Virus record (IMG/VR): IMGVR_UViG_3300037504_000674
Span: 28,753 to 92,752 of that record
Direction: 5' to 3' (one strand)
From: a virus
Length of the DNA: 64,000 nt
Shown: positions 57,093 to 64,000 of the stretch, in pieces
Position numbering within the stretch: the stretch's first letter is position 1
Layout of the letters: every line of letters starts with the position of its first letter
Notes under the pieces: generated by a model
Told to the model about the DNA's origin: nothing
What the model saw: only the letters and a program-made list of their open reading frames with translations
Databases searched by the model: none
Translations under genes and position numbers: made by a program

Positions 57093-57753
57093 TGCTCTTC
57101 TCCTTGGTTTGCATCACCTTAAAATGATCGGACAAGTATAACTCGTACAGGTGCTCCGCCTCCGACAGTGCATCATCGGTGGCGCGGACGCCGTCCTCCA
57201 ACACCTCGAACTGGTCATCAAGCTCGGTTTGCTGTAGGAAATACACAAGGTCATCGACAGTTGCGAAGTGTGTATCCTCCTCCCATCGAGCTCCATACGG
57301 GAGGTGTCTCACCACCCATCCTAATGCGTCATCGCGGATGCATTCGATACCCGCGACGATAGCGTGGAACTGGTTGGAAGCGCCGCCTTCGACCAGAATC
57401 TCCCCGTCTTTCAGCACACGGAACGAATGATCCCGTTCCGTGTAATCAAGGACGTAGGGCCCTAGCGCCAGGGCGTCCTTGAGTTCTGGCTTGATGAACT
57501 CAAACAGAAACTCACAGGCTTCGTCGCAGTACCTGAAATTTGTGAGCTGGAAAAATGGGGAACCGACTAACGCAATACTATCATCAAGTAACATGTTGGC
57601 GTACTTCGACGATTTTCCTTTGGTTGCTCGCTTGAACAGATCGTCGTTGTAACGCTCGTTATATTTCCGCATAGCCGCGAGGTCTGTGGTATTGACTTCA
57701 GCTTTCGCCGCCTCGTTCATCTTCGAGTATTTTTTGTGTATATCGGAAAACAT
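57085..57753 (-). CDS. Hypothetical protein, paralogue of 51819
   Basis: 222 aa. Residues about 45-95 (KGKSSKYANMLLDDSIALVGSP, YCDEACEFLFEFI) are shared with the 138-aa protein at 51819. The C-terminal 90 residues are extra. Acidic overall. AAAGGAG site. Duplication within one genome suggests a useful early function. Confidence 0.65.
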   Translation of the reverse strand: MFSDIHKKYSKMNEAAKAEVNTTDLAAMRKYNERYNDDLFKRATKGKSSKYANMLLDDSIALVGSPFFQLTNFRYCDEACEFLFEFIKPELKDALALGPYVLDYTERDHSFRVLKDGEILVEGGASNQFHAIVAGIECIRDDALGWVVRHLPYGARWEEDTHFATVDDLVYFLQQTELDDQFEVLEDGVRATDDALSEAEHLYELYLSDHFKVMQTKEKSNE

Positions 57754-57757
57754 TTTT

Positions 57758-58153
57758 TCACTCCTTTAGCCACAGGTAGCCCAGTTCATCTCGGTCGAAC
57801 GTGCTATTGCAAGCACGCTCAAACAGACGCACATTGTCTTGAGCAGAGTGGGTCGGCCTAAACCAGATTTGCACAACCCGCTCGGATGAGATAATCTCAT
57901 CCCGCAACTCAAGCCCAACTCTCCTGAGCTCCGGGACAAGCGCGTCCATGATTTCGCTGGCGTACTCCTCTTCGTCTTTTCGCCAGCCGAGCGACACTGC
58001 GAGGGATGGATAAACCGCCCCCGACTGGTGTTTGCTAACGTATGCAAACACTACGTCGCCGCCCTCGATTGGCCCACCACGGGGCGCCTCAGTGGTGGTG
58101 ACCCATTCTTCTTTACCCCGCATAACGGGGCCGACCATTTTCACCTTAGTCAT
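57758..58153 (-). CDS. Hypothetical protein, 131 aa
   Basis: The ATG at 58153 lies eight bases after GGAGG and four after the FtsK-like stop. Alpha/beta; no motif recognised. Confidence 0.6.
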   Translation of the reverse strand: MTKVKMVGPVMRGKEEWVTTTEAPRGGPIEGGDVVFAYVSKHQSGAVYPSLAVSLGWRKDEEEYASEIMDALVPELRRVGLELRDEIISSERVVQIWFRPTHSAQDNVRLFERACNSTFDRDELGYLWLKE

Positions 58154-58157
58154 CTTA

Positions 58158-59312
58158 TTATCCTCCAAATAACCTTGATAGCCAGCCCCGCCGTTTGGGC
58201 GGCTCAACAACAGCCCATTGGCGGCTTTTCCCTTGCACATACTCATGAACTTCGTCATCGCTGACGAAGCTCCCTTGGAATCGCACCGACCGACCGGGGA
58301 CCGACAGAATCCCATCACCCCGCCCGGCCAACTTCTCCGCACCCGCGCTATCTAATACCACGCGGGAATTCACGGCAGACGCCATGGTGAAAGCCACGCG
58401 CGCCGGGAAGTTAGCTTTCACGACGCTATTCACAACGTCCGCTGTTGGATATTGGGTCGCCAAAATAATATGCAACCCTGCGGCCCTGCCCTTCTGAGCA
58501 ATGAGCGTCAACTGACGCTCAATCTCTTTTCCTCTATCGCTCATGACGAGATCGGCATACTCGTCAATCACAATAACGACATCTTGGTCGCCGCTCAGGC
58601 TAATATCTTTGCGGCGACCGCACACTTCAAATTTCAGTTTAATACCTCCGGAGGTGAGTTGCTTGAAGTCCCTCACGCCCTCCTGGGCCATGGCCTGGTA
58701 GCGGTGCTCCATGACCGCTACCAGGATTTTGATTGCCGCCAGCGCCTCAGGGGGACTACGGAACACCATCCCGCCGCTATGCGGGGCTGACACGAACGGC
58801 GTCAGCTCAACACGCTTTGGGTCAATCAGGAATAGGCTCAGGTCTTCTGGCGAATAATCGCGCACCAGCGAACACAACATAGCGTTGATGCATACGCTCT
58901 TGCCGGAACCCGTTTGACCGGCAATCAGAACGTGCGGAGAGATACTATCTCTCAAATTCAACGCGGCCTCTTTACCCTTTACTGTCTCCCCAAACCGGCA
59001 CCACAGGCCGTCTCCGGCCTGGCTGTTGGGCAGCGATACATTCTTGCTCGACTTCTTCGGGACCTCAATCCAGATTTCCCCATCATCCACCTTGAGCGTC
59101 AATCCTCCAACGCCCAGGGCGACACCCACGTCTGTGAGACTTGATTTAATTTGCCTCACAGTCAAATAATCTTTTCTCTCGCGCCCGGTTGGCGTATAGC
59201 GCCTTCCGGGCTCAACTCGGAATCGTGTAAGCTGAGGTGCCTCGACAACCTCAACCACACTAATTTCCTTGTTGAATCTGCTGTACGCCCCCTCAATGTC
59301 GTTTTTATCCAT
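58158..59312 (-). CDS. FtsK/SpoIIIE-family DNA translocase ATPase
   Basis: 384 aa. An N-terminal beta domain precedes the motor: Walker A GQTGSGKSV near residues 132-140, LFLIDPKRVEL, VVIVIDEYADL (Walker B) and HIILATQYPTADVV, all hallmarks of the family. No membrane segments and no C-terminal gamma domain are present. It therefore resembles a soluble motor. It might move phage or plasmid-like DNA, or clear proteins from it. The ATG overlaps the upstream TGA. Confidence 0.9.
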   Translation of the reverse strand: MDKNDIEGAYSRFNKEISVVEVVEAPQLTRFRVEPGRRYTPTGRERKDYLTVRQIKSSLTDVGVALGVGGLTLKVDDGEIWIEVPKKSSKNVSLPNSQAGDGLWCRFGETVKGKEAALNLRDSISPHVLIAGQTGSGKSVCINAMLCSLVRDYSPEDLSLFLIDPKRVELTPFVSAPHSGGMVFRSPPEALAAIKILVAVMEHRYQAMAQEGVRDFKQLTSGGIKLKFEVCGRRKDISLSGDQDVVIVIDEYADLVMSDRGKEIERQLTLIAQKGRAAGLHIILATQYPTADVVNSVVKANFPARVAFTMASAVNSRVVLDSAGAEKLAGRGDGILSVPGRSVRFQGSFVSDDEVHEYVQGKSRQWAVVEPPKRRGWLSRLFGG

Positions 59313-59659
59313 CACTCCTCCAGGGGGTTAGTCTGGCCGTAGGCCTCCCCTCTTGAGGAGAAGCCGGCCCACCCCAGTGGATATCGCTCCTCCAGGAGGA
59401 CCCTCTCCGAACCCGTACCATCATAACCCTCAATGATATCACCCTGCACCACTAGCAGGGCGCCCTCGCGGACCAACTCTTTGACCGCGAACGGATCAAA
59501 CTCATCTAGGGGCGCGATCCACGCCGTGCCGTCTGGCGGGGCTCCGTTATCGTCTGATAGGATTCGGCCCTGCCCGCTCCGAATCTCATTTAGGCGCTCG
59601 AACACTTCGTCTTGATTAAAACCGCTTGCAACTTTAACAAGTAATTCTTCCCTAATCAT
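59312..59659 (-). CDS. Hypothetical protein, paralogue domain of 54946
   Basis: 115 aa. DDNGAPPDGTAWIAPL, VREGALLVVQGDI and WAGFSSRGEAYG are shared with the 328-aa protein. It sits between a full copy of the leader RNA and the FtsK-like gene. The ATG at 59659 follows GGAGG. Confidence 0.65.
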   Translation of the reverse strand: MIREELLVKVASGFNQDEVFERLNEIRSGQGRILSDDNGAPPDGTAWIAPLDEFDPFAVKELVREGALLVVQGDIIEGYDGTGSERVLLEERYPLGWAGFSSRGEAYGQTNPLEE

Positions 59660-59681
59660 TTTTTTCCTCCGTTTAGTTTTC

Positions 59682-59767
59682 TCGCTACCCCCTGCTCCCA
59701 CTTCGGGAGCTTACCCCGCACCACCAGGGATAGCGAACCTGCGGGATTGCCGGGATGGGCTCCCGGC
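59682..59767 (-). promoter_or_regulatory. Leader RNA element, copy 2
   Basis: GCCGGGA/TCCCGGC forms the first hairpin. TCGCTA/TAGCGA closes the long stem around GCTCCC/GGGAGC. CCCGCA can pair with TGCGGG as a pseudoknot. It ends 22 bases before the ATG of the downstream gene. Confidence 0.65.
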
Positions 59768-59774
59768 GGGCCTG

Positions 59775-60248
59775 CTAGTTCACCCACTCAATGCGGTCAA
59801 ACTCAAACCGCATTGGGGGCTCGACTGAAATTTCAACATATCCCGCACGCTTTTCATCAATCCTAGCACGCGGATTTGCGAACCCGACAGCACCGGCAAC
59901 ATCAGCTTCAAACATGTTGCCGTCAGAATACGCGAATTCCCGCTTCTGCGTTTCCGGGCGTTCGCCAGGAACGCTATACACAAACCCAATACGCGGGAGT
60001 GCGACGCGCCCCAGACACGCCAGGCCCCACATCGCCTGCGCCACCATCGGCGGCGCGGCTTGAAAAATGACGTGAGTAAATTCACTTGCGCTGTCGAAAA
60101 TGAGGTTTGTCACGTCATCCGCATCTTTGAATGTTGGGTTGATATTCTTGAATTTGACTCCATCGCCGCCAACGTACTCGGAGTACTCACCTTCCGAGTA
60201 CGGGTGACGACCCACCACCAATACATGCGCGTCTGTATGCGCCTTCAT
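59775..60248 (-). CDS. Hypothetical protein, Rossmann-like, 157 aa
   Basis: HVLVVGRHPYSEGEY and FTHVIFQAAPPMVAQAMWGLACLG suggest an alpha/beta sheet fold. No catalytic motif was recognised. Directly downstream of a full leader RNA copy. Confidence 0.55.
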   Translation of the reverse strand: MKAHTDAHVLVVGRHPYSEGEYSEYVGGDGVKFKNINPTFKDADDVTNLIFDSASEFTHVIFQAAPPMVAQAMWGLACLGRVALPRIGFVYSVPGERPETQKREFAYSDGNMFEADVAGAVGFANPRARIDEKRAGYVEISVEPPMRFEFDRIEWVN

Positions 60249-60277
60249 CTTTTTCCTCCTGTTTGATTAACCCTTTT

Positions 60278-60363
60278 TCCCCACCACCTGCTCCCGCCTC
60301 GGGAGCTTACCCGGCACCGCCAGCGGTGGGGATTTTGCCGGATTGCCAGGATGGGCTCCTGGC
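60278..60363 (-). promoter_or_regulatory. Leader RNA element, copy 1
   Basis: GCCAGGA/TCCTGGC hairpin. TCCCCACC/GGTGGGGA closes the long stem around GCTCCC/GGGAGC. CCGGCA can pair with TGCCGG. The pairs differ in sequence from copy 2 (CCCGCA/TGCGGG), so the pairing is supported by covariation. Confidence 0.65.
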
Positions 60364-60384
60364 GGGCCTTTTCCGCACTTCCCC

Positions 60385-60885
60385 CTATATACGCCAGTCT
60401 CCATGCACACTCCAGATGCTGGAGACTTCCTCCATCCTACTGAGCAGTCCTTCAAGGTCGTCGAAGGACTCAGTGTAGTGTGGCGGCAGGCCGCCACGAC
60501 ACCACGCCAGACGCGGCTTGTCGTGGTTGCGGGTATCAGCCCACAAGATTGTGTCGCCGCCGTGCGTGGCGGCTCGCAGTCTACAACCACGATTGAGGGT
60601 CTCCGTGATACCCTCCTGGCTCAGGATGACCCATTCAAAATCCGACCACACGCTAAGCGTGATGTGTTCAACATCATGTTTGGCCCGCTCGGGGTCCCCG
60701 GCATCCGAGACTGAGATGCGGCCCTCGACCCCCGCCTCAATCTCGATTTCGGCATTTGGGAACTCCTTGCAGAGCTCCTGGCGTACCCGGTCGATGAACT
60801 CTTCCTGGGATGCTTCCGCATCCCAGCCGTCGGAGTACTCCGATCCGAAGAGGTAATCATGCGCGAGCTCAATCTTGATGAACAT
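60385..60885 (-). CDS. Hypothetical protein, 166 aa
   Basis: The ATG at 60885 follows GGGAG. Acidic alpha/beta (MFIKIELAHDYLFGSE, HITLSVWSDFEWVIL). No family recognised. Confidence 0.6.
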   Translation of the reverse strand: MFIKIELAHDYLFGSEYSDGWDAEASQEEFIDRVRQELCKEFPNAEIEIEAGVEGRISVSDAGDPERAKHDVEHITLSVWSDFEWVILSQEGITETLNRGCRLRAATHGGDTILWADTRNHDKPRLAWCRGGLPPHYTESFDDLEGLLSRMEEVSSIWSVHGDWRI

Positions 60886-60904
60886 TTTTTTTCTCCCTTT
60901 CACA

Positions 60905-61288
60905 CTATATTTTATCAGACTCAAACACCGGGTAGTTTTCACGAAGAGCTGCACAGAGCTCTCGCTCCGTGCATTCTTCATGCACGTCGTAAACAATTTT
61001 GTCTTCGTCTGGGACCCTGTGCATTGTTTGTGTGTAAACAACGTCATGGGACGTGGCTTCTTCTATTTCCATGTCCACATCATCGGGCAGGCTTTCGCCA
61101 GGCACCGGTACCGCGTAGGTCATGCACGGCCACAATTCAACGCTTGGCGAAAGCGAGCACACATGAACTCGCTTGTTGGGGTCATACACGTAGACAGTGA
61201 AGATGTTGGAGATGTTGTTTTCGCGCAGGAAACTGTCGTTCCAGTACTCCGTTTCGTCAATCTTGATTGCAACCATATTCTTTTTCAT
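60905..61288 (-). CDS. Hypothetical protein, 127 aa
   Basis: The ATG at 61288 lies five bases after GGAGGG. Acidic, beta-rich first half and helical second half (TERELCAALRENYP). No family recognised. Confidence 0.6.
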   Translation of the reverse strand: MKKNMVAIKIDETEYWNDSFLRENNISNIFTVYVYDPNKRVHVCSLSPSVELWPCMTYAVPVPGESLPDDVDMEIEEATSHDVVYTQTMHRVPDEDKIVYDVHEECTERELCAALRENYPVFESDKI

Positions 61289-61289
61289 G

Positions 61290-61616
61290 TTACCCTCCTC
61301 CATGCATACTCAACAACAAGAACGCGATAGCGTCCTTGTGCGACACACTCTGAAACTCTTCATTGTCCACGTTGACCTCAAAGGCCAACGCTTCGGGATG
61401 CTGTTTTAGCACGGCTTCAAGCCAATCTACTTCATCCTGGTTTGCGGCACACAAGTGTGTGCCGCACTCCCTGAGGACCCAAACAAACTCGTTTGGGCAA
61501 TCATCGCCCAAGAGTCGGTCCGCGTCGTGCAGTAGGTCGCTTTTGAAATGCTTCGGCAGGCCAGTCTCGTTTGATTCCTCAATCATATTTTGCCAGACTT
61601 TTTGCTTACTGTTCAC
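61290..61616 (-). CDS. Hypothetical protein, 108 aa
   Basis: The GTG overlaps the upstream TGA and follows GGAGGAAAAGC. Helical; DADRLLGDDCPNEFVW and LKQHPEALAFEV. No family recognised. Confidence 0.6.
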   Translation of the reverse strand: MNSKQKVWQNMIEESNETGLPKHFKSDLLHDADRLLGDDCPNEFVWVLRECGTHLCAANQDEVDWLEAVLKQHPEALAFEVNVDNEEFQSVSHKDAIAFLLLSMHGGG

Positions 61617-62287
61617 GCTTTTCCTCCTTCACACTTCACCTTCTCCAGGAAGCTCTCTGCATTCGACCTTGCTTCCTCTTTGGCCTCCCGCTCAAATTGC
61701 TGGCGGGCCTCCTCACTGCAATCAGACGGGAATGTGCATGAAAAACCCCTACCGATTGTCTTTCCGTGCAACGTCGCGCGCGCGACGATGCGCATGTAGC
61801 GCCAAGTCTTACCATAATCGCTTGCGCGTTCATAGTCCTGCGTTAAGTACAGGGCGTACACTCGCAATCCCTTTTGAGTCTCGCTTTCGGCGCCCTCTAC
61901 CTGGACTCCGTGGCGCCTGAAGTCACCACGCTCCAGGTGATGGTCAAAATACTTTGCGAGCTCGCCGATATCTCCGTAGTCGCATTGGAAATACCGGTGC
62001 TCTCTAGTGCTCATTCTTGGAAGGTAGTCTACCAGCACCTTCCGTTCCGTCCAAGATACTGCTTTCGCTCGTACCCACACATCCTTCAATTCCAGGGGTA
62101 GGTTTCCTGCAAAGTCTTCTGCCTCCTCTGCGGACGTGAATTCACGGTACTTCTCGATCTCAATGTAGATTTGTCCATTGAGTCTGTCAACAAATAGCGG
62201 GGCGTCTGGGGAGTCCGTAAACTCACCTTGCATAGCGAGGTAGCCATCCTCTGCAATTTCAGTTTCAATAGTAATAGTAATATCCAT
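61613..62287 (-). CDS. Hypothetical protein, 224 aa
   Basis: TAGGAGA site. Mixed alpha/beta with a charged, helical C-terminus (EREAKEEARSNAESF). No family recognised. Confidence 0.6.
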   Translation of the reverse strand: MDITITIETEIAEDGYLAMQGEFTDSPDAPLFVDRLNGQIYIEIEKYREFTSAEEAEDFAGNLPLELKDVWVRAKAVSWTERKVLVDYLPRMSTREHRYFQCDYGDIGELAKYFDHHLERGDFRRHGVQVEGAESETQKGLRVYALYLTQDYERASDYGKTWRYMRIVARATLHGKTIGRGFSCTFPSDCSEEARQQFEREAKEEARSNAESFLEKVKCEGGKA

Positions 62288-62301
62288 TTTTTTCTCCTAT
62301 A

Positions 62302-62466
62302 CTAGGGGAAGCTGATTATGCTTCCCGATACCCATGTACCAGTCTCCGTCTCGAACAAGTATTGACCATCGGCGCCGCCTATCACAAGACGATAGCCGGT
62401 CAGTACAAACGGGATTGCGCGCGGGCCAACAACAACGCGCAATCCTTTCAGCGCCTCAGTGAACAT
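62302..62466 (-). CDS. Small beta-rich protein, 54 aa
   Basis: The ATG at 62466 overlaps the upstream gene's end and follows GGAG by eight bases. The sequence (RVVVGPRAIPFVLTGYRLVI) has the density of a small barrel. It is only just long enough to be sure. Confidence 0.5.
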   Translation of the reverse strand: MFTEALKGLRVVVGPRAIPFVLTGYRLVIGGADGQYLFETETGTWVSGSIISFP

Positions 62467-63148
62467 GCTGCAACTCCAGGCCAATGGTTTTTGGATGAAG
62501 AACCTGGAACAAGAAATCTTGCTCGGGGTTTGGGTCGAATTGGCATGAGGGGGCGTCATATGCTCCCGCCTCATACGCGGCTTTTGCGACAACCGGGAAC
62601 CTGAGTAGAGAATCCCGGTCTTCGCCTTCCAGTAGTTCTTCAACATCCACCCACATGCCACCTGACTCTTCGATGAAGTACATGTTTTTCTGCTCCATCA
62701 TTTTTCGAATTACATGGTCAAGGTAACCATCAAGAGGAATGTCTGTTTTGAAGATGTTTTGCAACTTTTCAACAAATTCTTCTTCGACCCACTCTAGTGC
62801 TTCGTTCTCCCACTCCAGGGAGACTTCGGCCCAGATTTCTTCGTCGTAAATCGGATATTCTTCAATCATCTCGATGTACTTACAGAGTACTTTCTTGTCT
62901 TCTCTCGACATGCGCGCGGGGCATACGACTAGATCAGTGTAGCCATGCGCCAAATTGCGTACACTGGCGCATGACTCGCTCAGTTCATCCTGAAGTGCGC
63001 GTCTGTTCGATCCTTCTAAGGTGCCCCCCACATAGTCCCCGTTTCCCGTTAGGGGGACAGCGAACCATGCTTCGAGGCCCTTCCCGCCATGCCGGAAGGC
63101 GTTAAACCGAACCAACGTGCCGTATTTGTCTTCTACCAGCTTTTCCAT
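62456..63148 (-). CDS. Hypothetical protein, 230 aa
   Basis: AGGAG site. Acidic, mostly helical (YDEEIWAEVSLEWENEALEWVEEEF). No family recognised. Confidence 0.6.
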   Translation of the reverse strand: MEKLVEDKYGTLVRFNAFRHGGKGLEAWFAVPLTGNGDYVGGTLEGSNRRALQDELSESCASVRNLAHGYTDLVVCPARMSREDKKVLCKYIEMIEEYPIYDEEIWAEVSLEWENEALEWVEEEFVEKLQNIFKTDIPLDGYLDHVIRKMMEQKNMYFIEESGGMWVDVEELLEGEDRDSLLRFPVVAKAAYEAGAYDAPSCQFDPNPEQDFLFQVLHPKTIGLELQHVH

Positions 63149-63312
63149 TTTTCACTCCTCTTAGACTAGTTTACAGGTTTTGGACACATTGCCATGCACA
63201 TGCGGGCCCGTTTGGCGGGCAAACCATGGCGGCCCTTACTCATTCATATCTCTATGAACTAGCACCTTCCCGATGCCCTGGGATATTGCCCTTGGCGCAA
63301 CATATGCACGCC

Positions 63313-63341
63313 AATGTGGCCAAAAACTACTTGACCACATT
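63313..63341. repeat. Imperfect palindrome TGTGRCCAA, copy 1
   Basis: AATGTGGCCAA and TTGACCACATT face each other across a seven-base loop. The sequence recurs at 63797-63825. Both copies lie just after a stop codon. Confidence 0.7.
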
Positions 63342-63349
63342 CACAATTG

Positions 63350-63727
63350 CTATACTTCTTCACTGAGCATCTGTGAGATTCCTGACTCAACACGCTCCAT
63401 GATATTCATCATTTCATCCTCTTCGGTACAATGTGAATACCATTTTTTAACGATGGACTCAAATCCTCCATCGAGGCACAATCGCGCCTCGAAGAGGAAG
63501 TACACCCAGCCGCTCTCCGTGCGGAACGGAACACGGAGGAATATGCTGGCATTATCGCTCGCATGCAGTATCAGCGTCGGATTGGCATCAAAGCCTATCC
63601 CGGCCGGTGCGCTATGCTGAACAATCTCATTGATTTTGTCTTCACACAACTTTGCATAAATCGTATTTGCGTCTCTGTATTGTTTGTATGCAATTATCAG
63701 AGATGCAAGCTTTTCATAAACTTTCAT
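63350..63727 (-). CDS. Hypothetical protein, 125 aa
   Basis: AGGAGGG site before the ATG. A helical start is followed by strands (PTLILHASDNASIFLRVPF). No family recognised. Confidence 0.6.
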   Translation of the reverse strand: MKVYEKLASLIIAYKQYRDANTIYAKLCEDKINEIVQHSAPAGIGFDANPTLILHASDNASIFLRVPFRTESGWVYFLFEARLCLDGGFESIVKKWYSHCTEEDEMMNIMERVESGISQMLSEEV

Positions 63728-63758
63728 TTTTCCCTCCTAGAATAGGTTTGCTTTTGAG

Positions 63759-63802
63759 CACATTGAACTGTACATTGTGTATTGAATGTACAGTTCAATG
63801 TG
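63759..63802. repeat. Perfect 18-bp inverted repeat
   Basis: CACATTGAACTGTACATT and AATGTACAGTTCAATGTG with an eight-base loop. No U-run follows on either strand, so this is not a simple terminator. Confidence 0.9.
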
Positions 63803-63825
63803 ACCAAAAACTTCTTGGCCACACT
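63797..63825. repeat. Imperfect palindrome TGTGRCCAA, copy 2
   Basis: AATGTGACCAA and TTGGCCACACT around AAACTTC. Its left arm overlaps the end of the 18-bp inverted repeat. Confidence 0.7.
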
Positions 63826-63833
63826 CCAAACTG

Positions 63834-64000
63834 TTACACTGAGGTATCGCGCAATCTATCAAGCACGATATCGTGAAAGTCAAGGAGTTCTTCTTCGCTG
63901 TCGCGCACGTCCAGATACTTTTGCAGGAAGCAGGCGGCCCTATGGGCCAACTCCTGCTTCCATAGATATTGAGAAAGACGGACCGCCTCCTCAATCGAAG
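63834..64000 (-). CDS. Hypothetical protein, partial (runs off the right edge)
   Basis: The last 54 codons of a gene whose start lies beyond the window. Helical and acidic (KYLDVRDSEEELLDFHD). The stop is at 63834. The competing frame listed over the same bases reads through the inverted repeats and is less likely. Confidence 0.55.
   Translation of the reverse strand, partial: SIEEAVRLSQYLWKQELAHRAACFLQKYLDVRDSEEELLDFHDIVLDRLRDTSV

Overview
The window is a contiguous piece of a tailed double-stranded DNA phage genome with a long, non-contractile (siphovirus-like) tail. Genes are close-packed, often overlapping at ATGA or GTGA, with strong GGAGG ribosome sites and many GTG/TTG starts. There is no integrase and no bacterial core gene. 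No DNA polymerase is visible, so the genome very probably extends past both edges. The host cannot be named. The GGAGG sites and TTGACA/TATAAT promoters say it is a bacterium, and several mRNAs look leaderless.

Layout. 1-3300: an HNH nuclease gene, then the terminase pair and a small minus-strand pair. 3300-10700 (+): holin-like protein, portal-MuF fusion, a degenerate HAD protein, a ChaB/Mu-I-type protease fused to scaffold (with a nested scaffold start), decoration protein, major capsid protein, a C2H2 zinc-finger protein and a beta-rich head protein. 10700-17100 (+): connector genes interleaved with four glycosyltransferases, which suggests a glycosylated virion. 17100-30350 (+): tail tube, G/G-T tail chaperones with a -1 frameshift, a 1211-aa tape measure, distal tail protein, hub and a 1651-aa fibre. 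30400-32850: small genes, a beta-clamp-like gene and a leaderless hydrolase gene. 32770-43250 (-): replication and recombination genes (Rad52-like annealing protein, DnaB-like helicase, DnaG-type primase, winged-helix initiator, SSB), a structured ncRNA, a pentapeptide-repeat protein, and an unusual cassette of one radical SAM/SPASM enzyme with four small proteins that share the N-terminus MK-x4-(H/F)VTNSSS. 43250-49300 (-): 28 tRNA genes, one 151-nt tRNA-like element and a 124-nt tmRNA-like RNA, interspersed with HNH nucleases, a sulfotransferase and small proteins. 49300-64000 (-): an early-type region of small unknown genes, a YfaP-like protein, a MazG-like protein, an FtsK/SpoIIIE ATPase, one more tRNA (29 in all, covering all 20 amino acids plus the initiator), and three full copies plus a partial copy of a pseudoknotted leader RNA.

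Regulation. Nine middle/early-type promoters share TTGACA-like -35 boxes, TAnnAT -10 boxes and a spacer of exactly 16 bp, usually with an extended -10 (TGn). Two late promoters share the separate motif TTAAGGTTGG-N4-CGTCTGA. The most promising undescribed items are the radical SAM/TNSSS cassette, the miniature tmRNA, the repeated leader RNA and the ncRNA upstream of the replication genes.
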